From positions 62,001 through 126,000 of the forward strand of contig NZ_OY776576.1 in the NCBI RefSeq assembly GCF_963675815.1: DNA of 64,000 nucleotides, read 5' to 3'. The notes under the pieces were generated by a model. It saw only the letters and a program-made list of their open reading frames with translations, was not told the DNA's origin and ran no database searches. Shown here in pieces: positions 44,308-53,080 of this stretch. A program made the position numbers and the translations under genes. Origin of the DNA: an uncultured Desulfuromusa sp. Lineage in GTDB: Bacteria > Desulfobacterota > Desulfuromonadia > Desulfuromonadales > Geopsychrobacteraceae. Each line of letters starts with the position of its first letter. The first letter of the stretch is position 1.

Positions 44308-44542
44308 AAGCTATCGATCTTTGAATTTCTGGGGTGTACGTATTTGATTCTGAGTCCTTGACCAACGTTTTTACTGACCTGTCATTACGTGAAAAAGTTG
44401 TGAGCAAGCCTGCCCATGAGTAGGACGTCTAATATTTTTTCCGCCGACAAATTTTTTGTTCAGGTCATTCGTAAAGAATCATACCGGCACCCTGGATATA
44501 TTCCAAAAAAAAGGCTCTGAAATACTTTCAGAGCCTTTTTTT
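44308..44542 (+). ncRNA. ssrS: Candidate 6S-like regulatory RNA
   Basis: A promoter at 44274-44301 and a terminator at 44511-44537 bracket about 200 nt without a gene. Three nested long-range helices close it: 44328-44337 with 44487-44496 (ten pairs, some G-U), 44341-44351 with 44475-44483 (TAT and GATTCT with ATA and AGAATC), and 44359-44366 with 44458-44467 (TGACC, AAC). A small hairpin CCTGC/GTAGG lies in the middle (44409-44424). A long, rod-like duplex with a central open region is the form of 6S RNA, which binds RNA polymerase. No family search was possible, so another structured RNA remains an option. Confidence 0.5.
44505..44542. terminator. Bidirectional rho-independent terminator
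   Basis: GGCTCTGAAA (44513-44522) and TTTCAGAGCC (44526-44535) pair perfectly around a 3-nt loop, extended by two A-T pairs. Runs of A before and T after let it end both the 6S-like RNA (rightward) and the ihfB operon (leftward). Confidence 0.92.
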
Positions 44543-44563
44543 ATACCATCATTTGTTCTCAGA

Positions 44564-44842
44564 TTATTCATCAACACGGTCACGAAGATCTTTGCCTGTT
44601 TTAAAAAAAGGAGTCTTCCGTGACGGGATTTGAACTAATTCACCACTTTTCGGATTTCTCGCCTCGCGAGCATCACGCTCACGAACAGAAAAAGAACCAA
44701 AACCACGGATTTCTACACGATCTCCTTGTGCCAAAGCTTTGCCAATCCCACCAAAAATAAGATTTATGACTGTCTCGGCATCTTTTTTATTAAGAATCTC
44801 ATGCCCCTCTGAAAGCTGTTCTATCAATTCACTTTTAGTCAT
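44564..44842 (-). CDS. ihfB: Integration host factor subunit beta-like DNA-binding protein
   Basis: This 92-residue HU/IHF-type protein bends DNA. TKSELIEQLSEGHEILNKKDAETVINLIFGGIGKAL gives the dimer core, GDRVEIRGFGSFSVRERDAREARNPKSGELVQIPSRKTPFFKTGKDLRDRV the beta arm with the R-N-P tip that wedges into DNA. The order rpsA...ihfB is the usual one for the beta subunit. GGAAGG lies about 5 nt upstream of the ATG. It follows sppA by 25 nt and ends with a good terminator. Confidence 0.9.
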   Translation of the reverse strand: MTKSELIEQLSEGHEILNKKDAETVINLIFGGIGKALAQGDRVEIRGFGSFSVRERDAREARNPKSGELVQIPSRKTPFFKTGKDLRDRVDE

Positions 44843-44867
44843 CGTTACCTTCCACGCATTTTGAATA

Positions 44868-45764
44868 TCAGTAGTTATGCAAAAGATACTGAGGTCCGGA
44901 CGTTGTTTTCAGCCCAAGATCAACGCCTAAAATATGACTCACAGCACTCTGCAAATAACGGTCAATAAAATCCATTTTTACCGGTTCAGGATAGACAAGA
45001 TCCGGCTCATCCTCAATACCCACAACCGTTGCTGCATACTTGATTGCATCGTGAAAACCCCCAAGCTCATCAACCAAACCAAGCTCTAGCGCCTGTCTGC
45101 CGGTAAAAATTCTTCCATCAACATAAGGTTGCAATTTTTCTAATGGTAAATTCCTTCCGGCACTGATCGCCTCAACAAACTGAAGATGAACATCATCAAT
45201 CATCTCTTGCAGTAATGCCCTGTCAGCAACAGTAAATTTCCGGGTTGAAGAACCAATATCCTTAAATGTTCCACTCTTGACAACTTCAGTCTGAATCCCA
45301 ACTTTGCCCATTAAATCTTGATAGTTGGGAAAAGACATGATGACGCCAATACTTCCTGTAATTGTTCCCGGATTTGCAAAGATTCTCTCCCCGGCAACAG
45401 CAATATAATACCCCCCTGAAGCAGCAACAGAACCCATTGAGATAACCAGAGGCTTTTCTTCAGCGAGTTTTTTTAATTCAGCATAAATTTCTTGTGATGG
45501 GCCAACGCCACCGCCGGGTGAATCAACCCTGACAACAACAGCTTTTATATTGCTGCGGTTACGAAATGTCACAATTTGTTCGGCCAGCAACCTGGAGTCG
45601 ACTATCGTTCCTTCTACTTCAAGAACACCAATTTTGTCTCCAACTGAGACAACTGAACCCGTGCCGAGCAACCCGGCTGCAAAAACGACCAGAAGAAAAA
45701 AAAGGAAAAGGCCCCCAATTGTTAATGACGCCAATATAAAAGGATGTTTTTTCATTTTAACCAT
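44868..45764 (-). CDS. sppA: Signal peptide peptidase SppA, short form
   Basis: SppA cuts leftover signal peptides in the inner membrane. The 298-residue protein has one N-terminal helix (PFILASLTIGGLFLFFLLVVFAAGLLG) and a ClpP-like domain with GSVAASGGYYIAVAG near residue 111 (nucleophile Ser) and VVKSGTFKDIGSSTR near 162 (general-base Lys). Its length fits the short form that makes an octamer, not the long tandem type. Start at 45764 or 45755; both lie just after the T-run of the rpsA terminator and lack a clear ribosome site, so output may be low or depend on read-through. Confidence 0.92.
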   Translation of the reverse strand: MVKMKKHPFILASLTIGGLFLFFLLVVFAAGLLGTGSVVSVGDKIGVLEVEGTIVDSRLLAEQIVTFRNRSNIKAVVVRVDSPGGGVGPSQEIYAELKKLAEEKPLVISMGSVAASGGYYIAVAGERIFANPGTITGSIGVIMSFPNYQDLMGKVGIQTEVVKSGTFKDIGSSTRKFTVADRALLQEMIDDVHLQFVEAISAGRNLPLEKLQPYVDGRIFTGRQALELGLVDELGGFHDAIKYAATVVGIEDEPDLVYPEPVKMDFIDRYLQSAVSHILGVDLGLKTTSGPQYLLHNY

Positions 45765-45765
45765 T

Positions 45766-45796
45766 AAAAAAGGGGCTCCCGTAGTCTGGAGCCCCT
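45766..45796 (-). terminator. Terminator after rpsA, reaching the sppA start
   Basis: AGGGGCTCC (45771-45779) pairs with GGAGCCCCT (45788-45796) around an 8-nt loop. On the minus strand a T-run follows and reaches the sppA ATG at 45764. It begins 20 nt after the rpsA stop. Confidence 0.88.
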
Positions 45797-45815
45797 GTTC
45801 ATGTTTTTCAATAAT

Positions 45816-47534
45816 TTAATCTTCAGACTTACGACCCACAGCACCCTGGAGCAGATCACCAAGGTTCGATGTTGCTGTTTTCTGAGCGCCCATGAATTCG
45901 TTGACTTCTGCTTTTTCTTTTTGAACATCAAGGTTCTTGATCGATAGTGCAATTTTTCGATCAACAGTATCAACTTGCAGAACACCGGCCTCTAGTTCAG
46001 CACCAACCTCAGTGAAATCTTTTGGACTGTCGATTTTCTCTTTACTCAGTTCCGAAACATGGATCAGCCCTTCAATTCCCTCTTCAAGCTCAATAAAGAT
46101 ACCGAAGTCCGTAACAGAGGTGACTTTGCCTTTCACAATGGTTCCACGAGCATATCGTGTCGGAACACTCTCCCAGGGATCAACACTCAATTGCTTTAAT
46201 CCAAGTGAAAAACGCTCGTTCTCACGATCGATATTCAGGACAACCGCCTTAACCAGGTCACCTTTTTTGTACGCTTCGGAAGGATGCTTGATCCGTTTCG
46301 TCCAAGAAAGATCAGAGATATGAACTAATCCGTCAATCCCTTCGTCCACACCGACAAAAATACCAAAATCAGTAATATTTTTGACTTGGCCTTCAATGAT
46401 GGTTCCAATCGGGAATTTCTCACCAATGACATCCCAGGGGTTCGGTTCAATTTGTTTCAAGCCCAGAGAAATCCGGCGATTATCTGTATCCAAAGCCAGC
46501 ACAACAGACTCGACATCATCACCGATTGCCAGCACTTTACTTGGGTGCTTAACACGTTTGGTCCAGCTCATCTCTGAAACATGAATCAACCCCTCAACAC
46601 CTTCTTCAAGTTCAATAAATGCACCATAATCAGTCAAACTGACAACTTTACCGGTCACTTTAGCCCCGATCGGATACTTGCTGGAAACATCCAACCATGG
46701 ATCAGGAGCAATTTGTTTAAGTCCCAGAGAGACGCGTTCTTTTTCTTTATCAAACTTGAGGATTTTAACATTGATCTTGTCCCCGACAGCCAGAATATCT
46801 GAAGGATGCTTAACACGGCCCCAGGACATATCAGTAATGTGCAATAGACCGTCAATACCACCGAGGTCAATAAAAGCACCATAATCAGTCAGATTTTTAA
46901 CTATACCTTCAACAACTTGATTCTCTTCAAGTGTCTTCAAGGTATCGCTACGATGTGATTCACGTTCCGACTCAAGCAGAACACGTCGTGAAAGGACAAT
47001 ATTACCACGTCGCTTATTCAGCTTGATAATCTTGAAATCAAAGGTCTGACCAATGACTTTATCCAGATTACGAACGGGGCGCAGATCAACCTGAGAACCC
47101 GGCAAAAAGGCATTAACACCGATATCAACCGAAAGACCACCTTTAATCCGGCTAAGGATTCGCCCTTCAACCACGGCATCTTCTTCGAGAGAATTCCAGA
47201 TTTTTTGCCGATCAGCCTTCTCTTTAGAGAGTACGATCAAGCCACTATCACTTTCACCACCACCAAACAGGACATCATAAACGTCACCAACTTTGACGTT
47301 GATTTCCCCTTTTTCGTCAGCAAATTCGCGAAGAGAAATAACCCCTTCCGACTTGTAACCAACGTCTACCACAACTGAATCAGGGTTGACCTGAACAATT
47401 GTTCCTTGAACGACATCGTTCCGCTTTAATTCAAAGCCACCCTGCTCATAATCTTTGAGCAGCTCTTCAAAGCTTTCCTCACCGTCCAGCATTTCCATTT
47501 CTTCTTCGTCCTGCATGTTATTATCTTCTACCAT
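45816..47534 (-). CDS. rpsA: 30S ribosomal protein S1
   Basis: S1 lets the 30S subunit load structured mRNA. The 572-residue protein has six S1 (OB-fold) repeats from about residue 38 to 545, with the repeat motif VTDYGAFIELEEGVEGLIHVSEMSW seen in four close copies, and an acidic start (MVEDNNMQDEEEMEMLDGEE). A C-terminal tail ends GRKSED. The ATG at 47534 is my choice; another at 47516 and one extended frame to 47573 are possible. It follows cmk after a 124-nt leader and ends with a terminator 20 nt after its stop. Confidence 0.95.
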   Translation of the reverse strand: MVEDNNMQDEEEMEMLDGEESFEELLKDYEQGGFELKRNDVVQGTIVQVNPDSVVVDVGYKSEGVISLREFADEKGEINVKVGDVYDVLFGGGESDSGLIVLSKEKADRQKIWNSLEEDAVVEGRILSRIKGGLSVDIGVNAFLPGSQVDLRPVRNLDKVIGQTFDFKIIKLNKRRGNIVLSRRVLLESERESHRSDTLKTLEENQVVEGIVKNLTDYGAFIDLGGIDGLLHITDMSWGRVKHPSDILAVGDKINVKILKFDKEKERVSLGLKQIAPDPWLDVSSKYPIGAKVTGKVVSLTDYGAFIELEEGVEGLIHVSEMSWTKRVKHPSKVLAIGDDVESVVLALDTDNRRISLGLKQIEPNPWDVIGEKFPIGTIIEGQVKNITDFGIFVGVDEGIDGLVHISDLSWTKRIKHPSEAYKKGDLVKAVVLNIDRENERFSLGLKQLSVDPWESVPTRYARGTIVKGKVTSVTDFGIFIELEEGIEGLIHVSELSKEKIDSPKDFTEVGAELEAGVLQVDTVDRKIALSIKNLDVQKEKAEVNEFMGAQKTATSNLGDLLQGAVGRKSED

Positions 47535-47658
47535 TGGAGATGTTACCCCCTTACGAATTTCCCGACGCCTCACGACGGCGGACTCAAATTGAGACTGCGC
47601 AAGTTAGCACAAGCTTTGTTAAAAAACAAACCAATATTTTTCAGGCAGTTATTCTACT

Positions 47659-48345
47659 TTAATCGGAGAGCTGTGCAACTTTTCTTCTGACGACTGATGC
47701 CATTCTCTCCAAGACATCATCAATCGTTAAATAAGTTGAATCTATGACTATGGCATCTTCCGCCTGAGTTAATGGCGCATGAGTACGTTCCATATCTGCG
47801 GCATCACGAGCTTCAACTTCAACAATTGTCTGCTCCAGATCAACAACGGCGCCTTTCTCCCGCAGTTCTTCGTAGCGTCGCCGACCTCTTTCTGCCGCCG
47901 AAGCCAAAAGAAAAAACTTCACATCCGCATAGGGAAAAACAACGGTTCCTATATCCCGACCTTCCAGAACAACGCCCCCACCCTCTCCCATTTCACGCTG
48001 CAGCTTCACCATGGCTTCACGCACAGCTTGACAGGCCGCAACTTGAGCTGTCCATAAGCTCACTTCCGGTGTCCGTATTTCAGCAGAAACATCAGCACCG
48101 TTCACAATCACTTGTTCAGACTCAGGACCGCGAATAAATTTGATCGAGAGGTCACTGCAGAGTTTTTTCAGTGCGTCTTCATCGTCGGGATCGATGCCCC
48201 CGCGCTGGGCCAATAATGCTACGGACCTGTACATTGCCCCGGTATCGATATTCAGATAATCAAATCGTTTTGCCAGGGCTTTACTCAGAGTACTCTTCCC
48301 GGCGCCTGATGGACCGTCAATAGCAATGATCAGTTTTTTCTTCAA
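47659..48345 (-). CDS. cmk: Cytidylate kinase
   Basis: Cmk makes CDP and dCDP from CMP and dCMP. The 228-residue protein has the P-loop IAIDGPSGAGKSTLSKALA near the start, NIDTGAMYRSVAL near 32, and GRDIGTVVFPYADVKFFLLA near 130-149, followed by the lid region RGRRRYEEL. The TTG at 48345 has GGAG about 10 nt upstream and gives the usual N-terminus; a TTG at 48354 overlaps the aroA stop (TTGA). It sits between aroA and rpsA, the usual order. Confidence 0.94.
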   Translation of the reverse strand: MKKKLIIAIDGPSGAGKSTLSKALAKRFDYLNIDTGAMYRSVALLAQRGGIDPDDEDALKKLCSDLSIKFIRGPESEQVIVNGADVSAEIRTPEVSLWTAQVAACQAVREAMVKLQREMGEGGGVVLEGRDIGTVVFPYADVKFFLLASAAERGRRRYEELREKGAVVDLEQTIVEVEARDAADMERTHAPLTQAEDAIVIDSTYLTIDDVLERMASVVRRKVAQLSD

Positions 48346-48350
48346 TGTTC

Positions 48351-49652
48351 TCAAACCTCCGCCACCTGATCCAGCAATTCCCAGAAACCGGGAAAAGATG
48401 TTTGAGTACAGGTGGTATCGACAATTTTTATATCAGCTGCAGCGCCTAAAGCAGCAATTGCCATGCTCATCGCAATCCGATGATCCCCGAATGAATTGAC
48501 TTCACCTCCATTGATGACTTTCCCGCCAACAACCCGCATTCCATCTTCTAACGGCTCAATAGCAACTCCGAGAGCTCCCAGACACTCGCACATCGCGGCA
48601 ATACGATCTGTTTCTTTGACTCGCAGCTCCCTGGCATCTCGAATCGTTGTGACCCCCTCGGCAAAAGCAGCTGCCACGCTGATCACCGGAAATTCATCGA
48701 TAGCTCTGGGAATGAGATCACCACCAATATCTATACCCTGTAAATTGCTGCTTTTGACCAATAAATCAGCAACGGGTTCTCCTGAGAGCTCACGCAAATT
48801 GGTCAGTTCAATAGAACCACCCATCTGTTGCAGGATATCGATAACGCCACTGCGCGTCGGGTTAACACCGACATTTTTCAACAATAATTCGGAATCAGGA
48901 ACAATTAAACCGGCCACAAGAAAAAAAGCTGCCGAAGAAATATCACCCGGGACATCAACATCTTTTCCGTGTAACTGGACCCGCCCGTTAACCCTTGTTC
49001 CGCCGGAAAAAGACTCCAGATCTGCCCCGAAATAACGTAGCATTCTCTCACTGTGGTCTCGTGACAGATGAGGCTCATAAACAGTCGTTGTGCCATCAAT
49101 CTGCATTCCGGCCAGGATGACCGCTGATTTCACCTGGGCACTGGCGATTGGAGAATGATATTCAGTAGCAGTCAAGCCTCCCCCATCTATCGCAAGCGGT
49201 GCCTTTGAGTTTTTATCCCGGCCAAGAATTCCTGCCCCCATGGCCGTTAACGGACCGATAACCCTTCCCATCGGACGTTTGCGCAGATATTGATCCCCTG
49301 TGAGGATGGAAAAAAATGGTTGCGCTGCAAGAATTCCCGACATTAAACGCATTGTGGTGCCGGAATTGCCGCAATCAATGACGTTATCAGGCTCCCGTAA
49401 TCCGTCCAGACCACGGCCCTGAATAATTATGTCATCCTCTCCTTTTTCGGCGACTGCAATCCCCAGGCACTGAAAAGCATGCAACGTTGACAAACAATCC
49501 TCGCCCCGGAGTAACCCGCGGATTCGACTTTCACCCTGCGCCAGAGAAGCAAACATAATAGCCCGGTGAGAAATCGATTTGTCGCCGGGAACGGTAAAGT
49601 CTCCACGCAAACATTTCGCAGGCAGAACAGTTTTTGCTACAGTTTTATGCAT
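48351..49652 (-). CDS. aroA: 3-phosphoshikimate 1-carboxyvinyltransferase (EPSP synthase)
   Basis: AroA joins shikimate-3-phosphate and phosphoenolpyruvate, the sixth shikimate step. The 433-residue protein has LRGDFTVPGDKSISHRAIMFASLA (Lys/Ser binding), CGNSGTTMRLMSGILA near 90-110 and RELRVKETDRIAAM near 340, all EPSPS signatures. The second motif is of the class II-like wording (SGTTMRLM); glyphosate response cannot be judged from this. The ATG at 49652 has AAGGA 8 nt upstream and is preferred to the one at 49661. Member of the aromatic block between tyrA and cmk. Confidence 0.95.
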   Translation of the reverse strand: MHKTVAKTVLPAKCLRGDFTVPGDKSISHRAIMFASLAQGESRIRGLLRGEDCLSTLHAFQCLGIAVAEKGEDDIIIQGRGLDGLREPDNVIDCGNSGTTMRLMSGILAAQPFFSILTGDQYLRKRPMGRVIGPLTAMGAGILGRDKNSKAPLAIDGGGLTATEYHSPIASAQVKSAVILAGMQIDGTTTVYEPHLSRDHSERMLRYFGADLESFSGGTRVNGRVQLHGKDVDVPGDISSAAFFLVAGLIVPDSELLLKNVGVNPTRSGVIDILQQMGGSIELTNLRELSGEPVADLLVKSSNLQGIDIGGDLIPRAIDEFPVISVAAAFAEGVTTIRDARELRVKETDRIAAMCECLGALGVAIEPLEDGMRVVGGKVINGGEVNSFGDHRIAMSMAIAALGAAADIKIVDTTCTQTSFPGFWELLDQVAEV

Positions 49653-49672
49653 CAGATTCATCCTTTATTTCA

Positions 49673-50545
49673 TTATAAAATGGCATCCCGAAGTTGTTTC
49701 GAACGCTGAAAAAAATCAAAAAGTTTATCACTGCTACCAGCCATAACTTCAGTTTTCAACTCCGCAAAAAAAACCTCAAACTGTTCCATCATTTCCAAAA
49801 GAGCATCACGGTTTGTTTCGGCAATATCCCGCCACATTGTCGGATCAGAAGAAGCGATCCGGGTAAAATCACGAAACCCACCTGCTGAATATTCCAATAT
49901 ATTCTCTTCATAATGATCGTATGACCCAACTGCATTAACGAGGGAGTAAGCAACCATATGGGGTAAATGGCTGATTGCAGCCAGAATCTTATCATGCTTT
50001 TCCAGTGACATCTGCACCACATTGCTTCCAGCCTCAGTCCACATCTGCCGGATCAACTCCAAGGCACCGGAATTTGTGTTTTCCGTCGGCGTCAAGATAC
50101 AGCGCTTACCTTGATACAAGGTTGAGAATGCGGCTTCAGCCCCGCTTTTTTCTGTGCCGGCAATAGGATGCCCTGGAACAAAGTGAATATCTTCCGGCAG
50201 CAAAGGTTCTATAGCTCTGACGACCTCGCCCTTGACACTCCCGGCATCAGTTATAATTGCTCCCGATTTCAAGCCAGGCAAGCAGCTTTGCGTCACCGGC
50301 CCCAGAGTTTTAACCGGTGTCGCCAAAAACACGACATCAGCGCCATTGACAGCCTCTAAAGGGTCGCGACTATAGGAATCAATGACCCCCAATTCAACAG
50401 CTTTTTCGAGATTCGGCTTTCCCCGTCCGCAACCAATAACCTCACCAACAGCACCGGCCTGTTTCAAAGCCAGAGCCAGAGAGCCACCGATTAATCCGAC
50501 ACCGAGAATAGCTAAACGTGGAATCAGTACCCTCTCGGTCATCAT
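49673..50545 (-). CDS. tyrA: Prephenate dehydrogenase
   Basis: TyrA oxidises and decarboxylates prephenate to 4-hydroxyphenylpyruvate for tyrosine. The 290-residue enzyme opens with AILGVGLIGGSLALALKQAG (NAD site), then DVVFLATPVKTLG, ITDAGSVKGEVVRAIEPLL and FVPGHPIAGTEKSGAEAAFSTLY, with the active His in GHP and the family's HLPHMVAYSLVNAV later (near 192-206). No chorismate mutase or ACT domain is attached. It overlaps pheA by 4 nt (ATGA). Could use arogenate in part; sequence alone cannot say. Confidence 0.93.
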   Translation of the reverse strand: MMTERVLIPRLAILGVGLIGGSLALALKQAGAVGEVIGCGRGKPNLEKAVELGVIDSYSRDPLEAVNGADVVFLATPVKTLGPVTQSCLPGLKSGAIITDAGSVKGEVVRAIEPLLPEDIHFVPGHPIAGTEKSGAEAAFSTLYQGKRCILTPTENTNSGALELIRQMWTEAGSNVVQMSLEKHDKILAAISHLPHMVAYSLVNAVGSYDHYEENILEYSAGGFRDFTRIASSDPTMWRDIAETNRDALLEMMEQFEVFFAELKTEVMAGSSDKLFDFFQRSKQLRDAIL

Positions 50546-51642
50546 ACCTTCTCTCCAATCGAACTTTGATCGCGAGCAATAGGATAGGATCCGAGAATTT
50601 TAAGAAAATGGCAGTGACTGCGTAATTCCTCTATAGCTGCTGTAATTTTTTGATCTTCTACGTAACCAATTAAGTCGAGAAAAAAGATATATTCCCAGGC
50701 TTTCTGTTTCATCGGACGACTCTCAATTTTCGCCAAGTTAATTTGGCGCTTGCTGAAAGGTTCCAGCATCCGATAAAGAATCCCGGGCTCATCCTTAACA
50801 CTGAACATGATAGAGGTTTTATCTGCACCGCTCTTTTCCGGTGTCTTCTTGCCGATCACCAGAAAGCGGGTAAAATTGTGAGGGTTATCCTCAATTTTTG
50901 CTTTAACAACCTGTAGGTTATATTGGGTCGCTGCGGCATGACTGGCAATCGCCGCCACCGAATCATCCTCAGTCGCCATTTGAGCAGCGGCGGCAGTGCT
51001 GGCAACATCCAGCAACGGCGTATCAGCCATATTGGTTTCAAGCCAATGGCGACATTGAGCTAATGGTTGGGGATGGGAAACAATTTTAGAGATTTTCTCC
51101 AGATCTCCCGACTTTGAAAGCAGGTTATGTGATATTTCCAGCATCACCTCAGCAATCATCTGTAGCTCAGAATCGAAAAACATATCAAGAGTGTGGTTAA
51201 CGACGCCTTCTGTCGAGTTTTCAACCGGGACAACACCATAATGGGCACGGCCCCTTTCCACCTCCTCAAACACAGCAGGGATACTTTTCAAGGCAACCAA
51301 CTGTGCAGACAAACCAAATTGCAGCATAGTTGCCATATGGGTAAATGTCGATGGTGGGCCCAAAAACGCTACCTTCATCGGCATTTCCATATTCAGGGAA
51401 GCTGAAATAATTTCACGAAAAACCTTACAAACCGCTTCATTAGGAAAGGGGCCTGGATTTTTCCCGGTCAATCGTTCGTAAATGGCCTTTTCCCGACTCG
51501 GCACATAGAATGATTTTTCATTCCCCTGTTTTGTTTTACCAACTTCGATGGCTATATTCGCCCTCTGATTAAGGAGATCAAGGATCTCGTTATCAATCCT
51601 ATCGATTTGCTGTCGCAATTGATCTAAATCTTGATTAGCCAT
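50542..51642 (-). CDS. pheA: Bifunctional chorismate mutase / prephenate dehydratase (P-protein)
   Basis: This enzyme makes phenylpyruvate from chorismate for phenylalanine. Residues about 1-88 form the AroQ chorismate mutase (LRQQIDRIDNEILDLLNQRANIAIEVGKTK). About 92-268 form the dehydratase (VAFLGPPSTFTHMA, GVVPVENSTEGVVNHTLD, and TRFLVIGKK carrying the catalytic Thr). About 278-355 form the ACT domain (DEPGILYRMLEPF and KIESRPMK, the ESRP loop that binds Phe for feedback). Length 366 is usual. It is the first gene of the aromatic operon, with a promoter at 51680-51708. Confidence 0.96.
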   Translation of the reverse strand: MANQDLDQLRQQIDRIDNEILDLLNQRANIAIEVGKTKQGNEKSFYVPSREKAIYERLTGKNPGPFPNEAVCKVFREIISASLNMEMPMKVAFLGPPSTFTHMATMLQFGLSAQLVALKSIPAVFEEVERGRAHYGVVPVENSTEGVVNHTLDMFFDSELQMIAEVMLEISHNLLSKSGDLEKISKIVSHPQPLAQCRHWLETNMADTPLLDVASTAAAAQMATEDDSVAAIASHAAATQYNLQVVKAKIEDNPHNFTRFLVIGKKTPEKSGADKTSIMFSVKDEPGILYRMLEPFSKRQINLAKIESRPMKQKAWEYIFFLDLIGYVEDQKITAAIEELRSHCHFLKILGSYPIARDQSSIGEKV

Positions 51643-51679
51643 AGAAATATCTTTCTAAAAAGAGAATAGAGGATGCAGG

Positions 51680-51708
51680 AATGTAGCCTAACCGGCTGTA
51701 AAAATCAA
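51680..51708 (-). promoter_or_regulatory. Promoter of the pheA-tyrA-aroA-cmk operon
   Basis: On the minus strand TTGATT (51703-51708) and TACATT (51680-51685) are 17 bp apart, with the start near 51673, some 30 nt before the pheA ATG. No leader peptide rich in Phe or Tyr is visible, so attenuation is not supported. Confidence 0.5.
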
Positions 51709-51742
51709 TTTCATGACCGTCATAACTAGATGACAAACCTCC

Positions 51743-51771
51743 TTGACCTGCTAATTCACCAAAGCTAAACT
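51743..51771 (+). promoter_or_regulatory. Promoter of the aminotransferase gene
   Basis: TTGACC (51743-51748) and TAAACT (51766-51771) are 17 bp apart. The start would be near 51778, about 58 nt before the aminotransferase ATG. It diverges from the pheA promoter in the same 193-nt interval. Confidence 0.5.
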
Positions 51772-51835
51772 CCAGCGATTGCATTATCGACTCAATTAAA
51801 TCTCAATACGACACTTTACATGAGCAAAGGAATAG

Positions 51836-53026
51836 ATGCAGATGCCTATTGCAAACAAAATTAAAAACCATATTGAACGATCTTCCTGGATCCGAAAAAT
51901 GTTTGAAGAGGGAAACTCGTTACGGCAACAATTCGGTGAGGAAAATGTTTTTGATTTCACTCTTGGCAACCCCACCATGGAACCACCAGCAGAGTTACAG
52001 CAGGAATTGAAAAGGATTGCTGAGAATCCGACTCCGGGAATGCATCGTTACATGAACAATGCCGGATATGAAGAAACCCGAGCAGCGGTTGCTGCAGCGA
52101 TTGCCGGCAATTGCAATCAACCTGTCTCAGCCGACCATATTGTCATGACCTGCGGCGCTGGAGCCGCTCTGAATGTCGTATTAAAAACATTACTGAACCC
52201 AGGAGATGAAGTCATTATCCTGACCCCGTACTTTGTCGAATATAAATTTTACATTGACAGTCAGAATGGTATTCCGGTCGAAGTCATCACCAAAGAAGAT
52301 TTTCAGCCCGACCTTGAAGCTATTGGGTCGGCAATAAACGCAAGAACGCGCGCCATCATTATCAACTCTCCCAATAATCCAACAGGTGTCATCTATCCGG
52401 AATCAACCCTGAATGCATTGGCGGAACTGTTACATCGAAAAGAACAGGAATTTGCAACGACAATCCTGGCAATTTCAGATGAACCTTATGCTCGCATCAG
52501 CTTTGGAGAAGAGGTTCCCTGCATTTTCGATTCTATTCCAAATTCAATTATTGTCACCTCACATTCTAAGGATCTGGCACTCCCCGGAGAAAGAATTGGT
52601 TATCTGGCTGCAAACCCGGCGATGAGGGACGTAGGACTGTTTATGCAGGGAGCGATTTTCTGTAATCGCGTTCTCGGCTTTGTCAACGCACCAGCACTGA
52701 TGCAGAGACTTGTAACAAATTTACAGAGCGTCAGTGTTGATGTTGCGCAGTATCAACGTAAACGGGACCTGCTCTACAATAAATTGACGGAGCTTGGCTT
52801 TGAGATGGTTAGACCCGGAGGAGGATTCTATCTTTTCCCCAAATCTCCTCTTGCAGACGAAATGGAATTTATCCGCATAGCACAGAAATATCGCATCTTG
52901 CTAGTGCCGGGATCAGGTTTCGGTGCCCCTGGTTTTTTCCGTATCGCCTATTGTGTCGAAGACGCAATAATTGAGAGAAGTTTGCCCCTTTGGGAAAAAC
53001 TTGCTCTTGAAATCGGATTGTCCTAA
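51836..53026 (+). CDS. Class I/II pyridoxal-phosphate aminotransferase (aspartate-type)
   Basis: This 396-residue enzyme has FTLGNPTMEPPAELQ near 41, the PLP-binding SPNNPTGVIYPE near 178, ISDEPYARISF near 213, and SHSKDLALPGERIGYL with Schiff-base Lys245. The C-terminal RIAYCVED carries the Arg that pairs with the substrate carboxylate. Substrate is probably aspartate or an aromatic amino acid; its neighbour pheA would fit the latter, but the family does not fix it. A second ATG at 51842 is possible. The DRTGG gene follows after 54 nt. Confidence 0.88.
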   Translation: MQMPIANKIKNHIERSSWIRKMFEEGNSLRQQFGEENVFDFTLGNPTMEPPAELQQELKRIAENPTPGMHRYMNNAGYEETRAAVAAAIAGNCNQPVSADHIVMTCGAGAALNVVLKTLLNPGDEVIILTPYFVEYKFYIDSQNGIPVEVITKEDFQPDLEAIGSAINARTRAIIINSPNNPTGVIYPESTLNALAELLHRKEQEFATTILAISDEPYARISFGEEVPCIFDSIPNSIIVTSHSKDLALPGERIGYLAANPAMRDVGLFMQGAIFCNRVLGFVNAPALMQRLVTNLQSVSVDVAQYQRKRDLLYNKLTELGFEMVRPGGGFYLFPKSPLADEMEFIRIAQKYRILLVPGSGFGAPGFFRIAYCVEDAIIERSLPLWEKLALEIGLS

Positions 53027-53080
53027 AACTGATCAAATTCTTTTTCCCCTTTCCATCCGACAGAGGCTGGAGATCAACAC

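Noticed and set aside
47583..47593. Palindrome CTCAAATTGAG in the rpsA leader as an S1 control site
   Set aside because: Short and common by chance; no pairing with the start region was found, so no claim is made.
51643..51835. Leader-peptide attenuator before pheA
   Set aside because: No short frame rich in Phe or Tyr and no terminator hairpin are found between the promoter and the pheA start.
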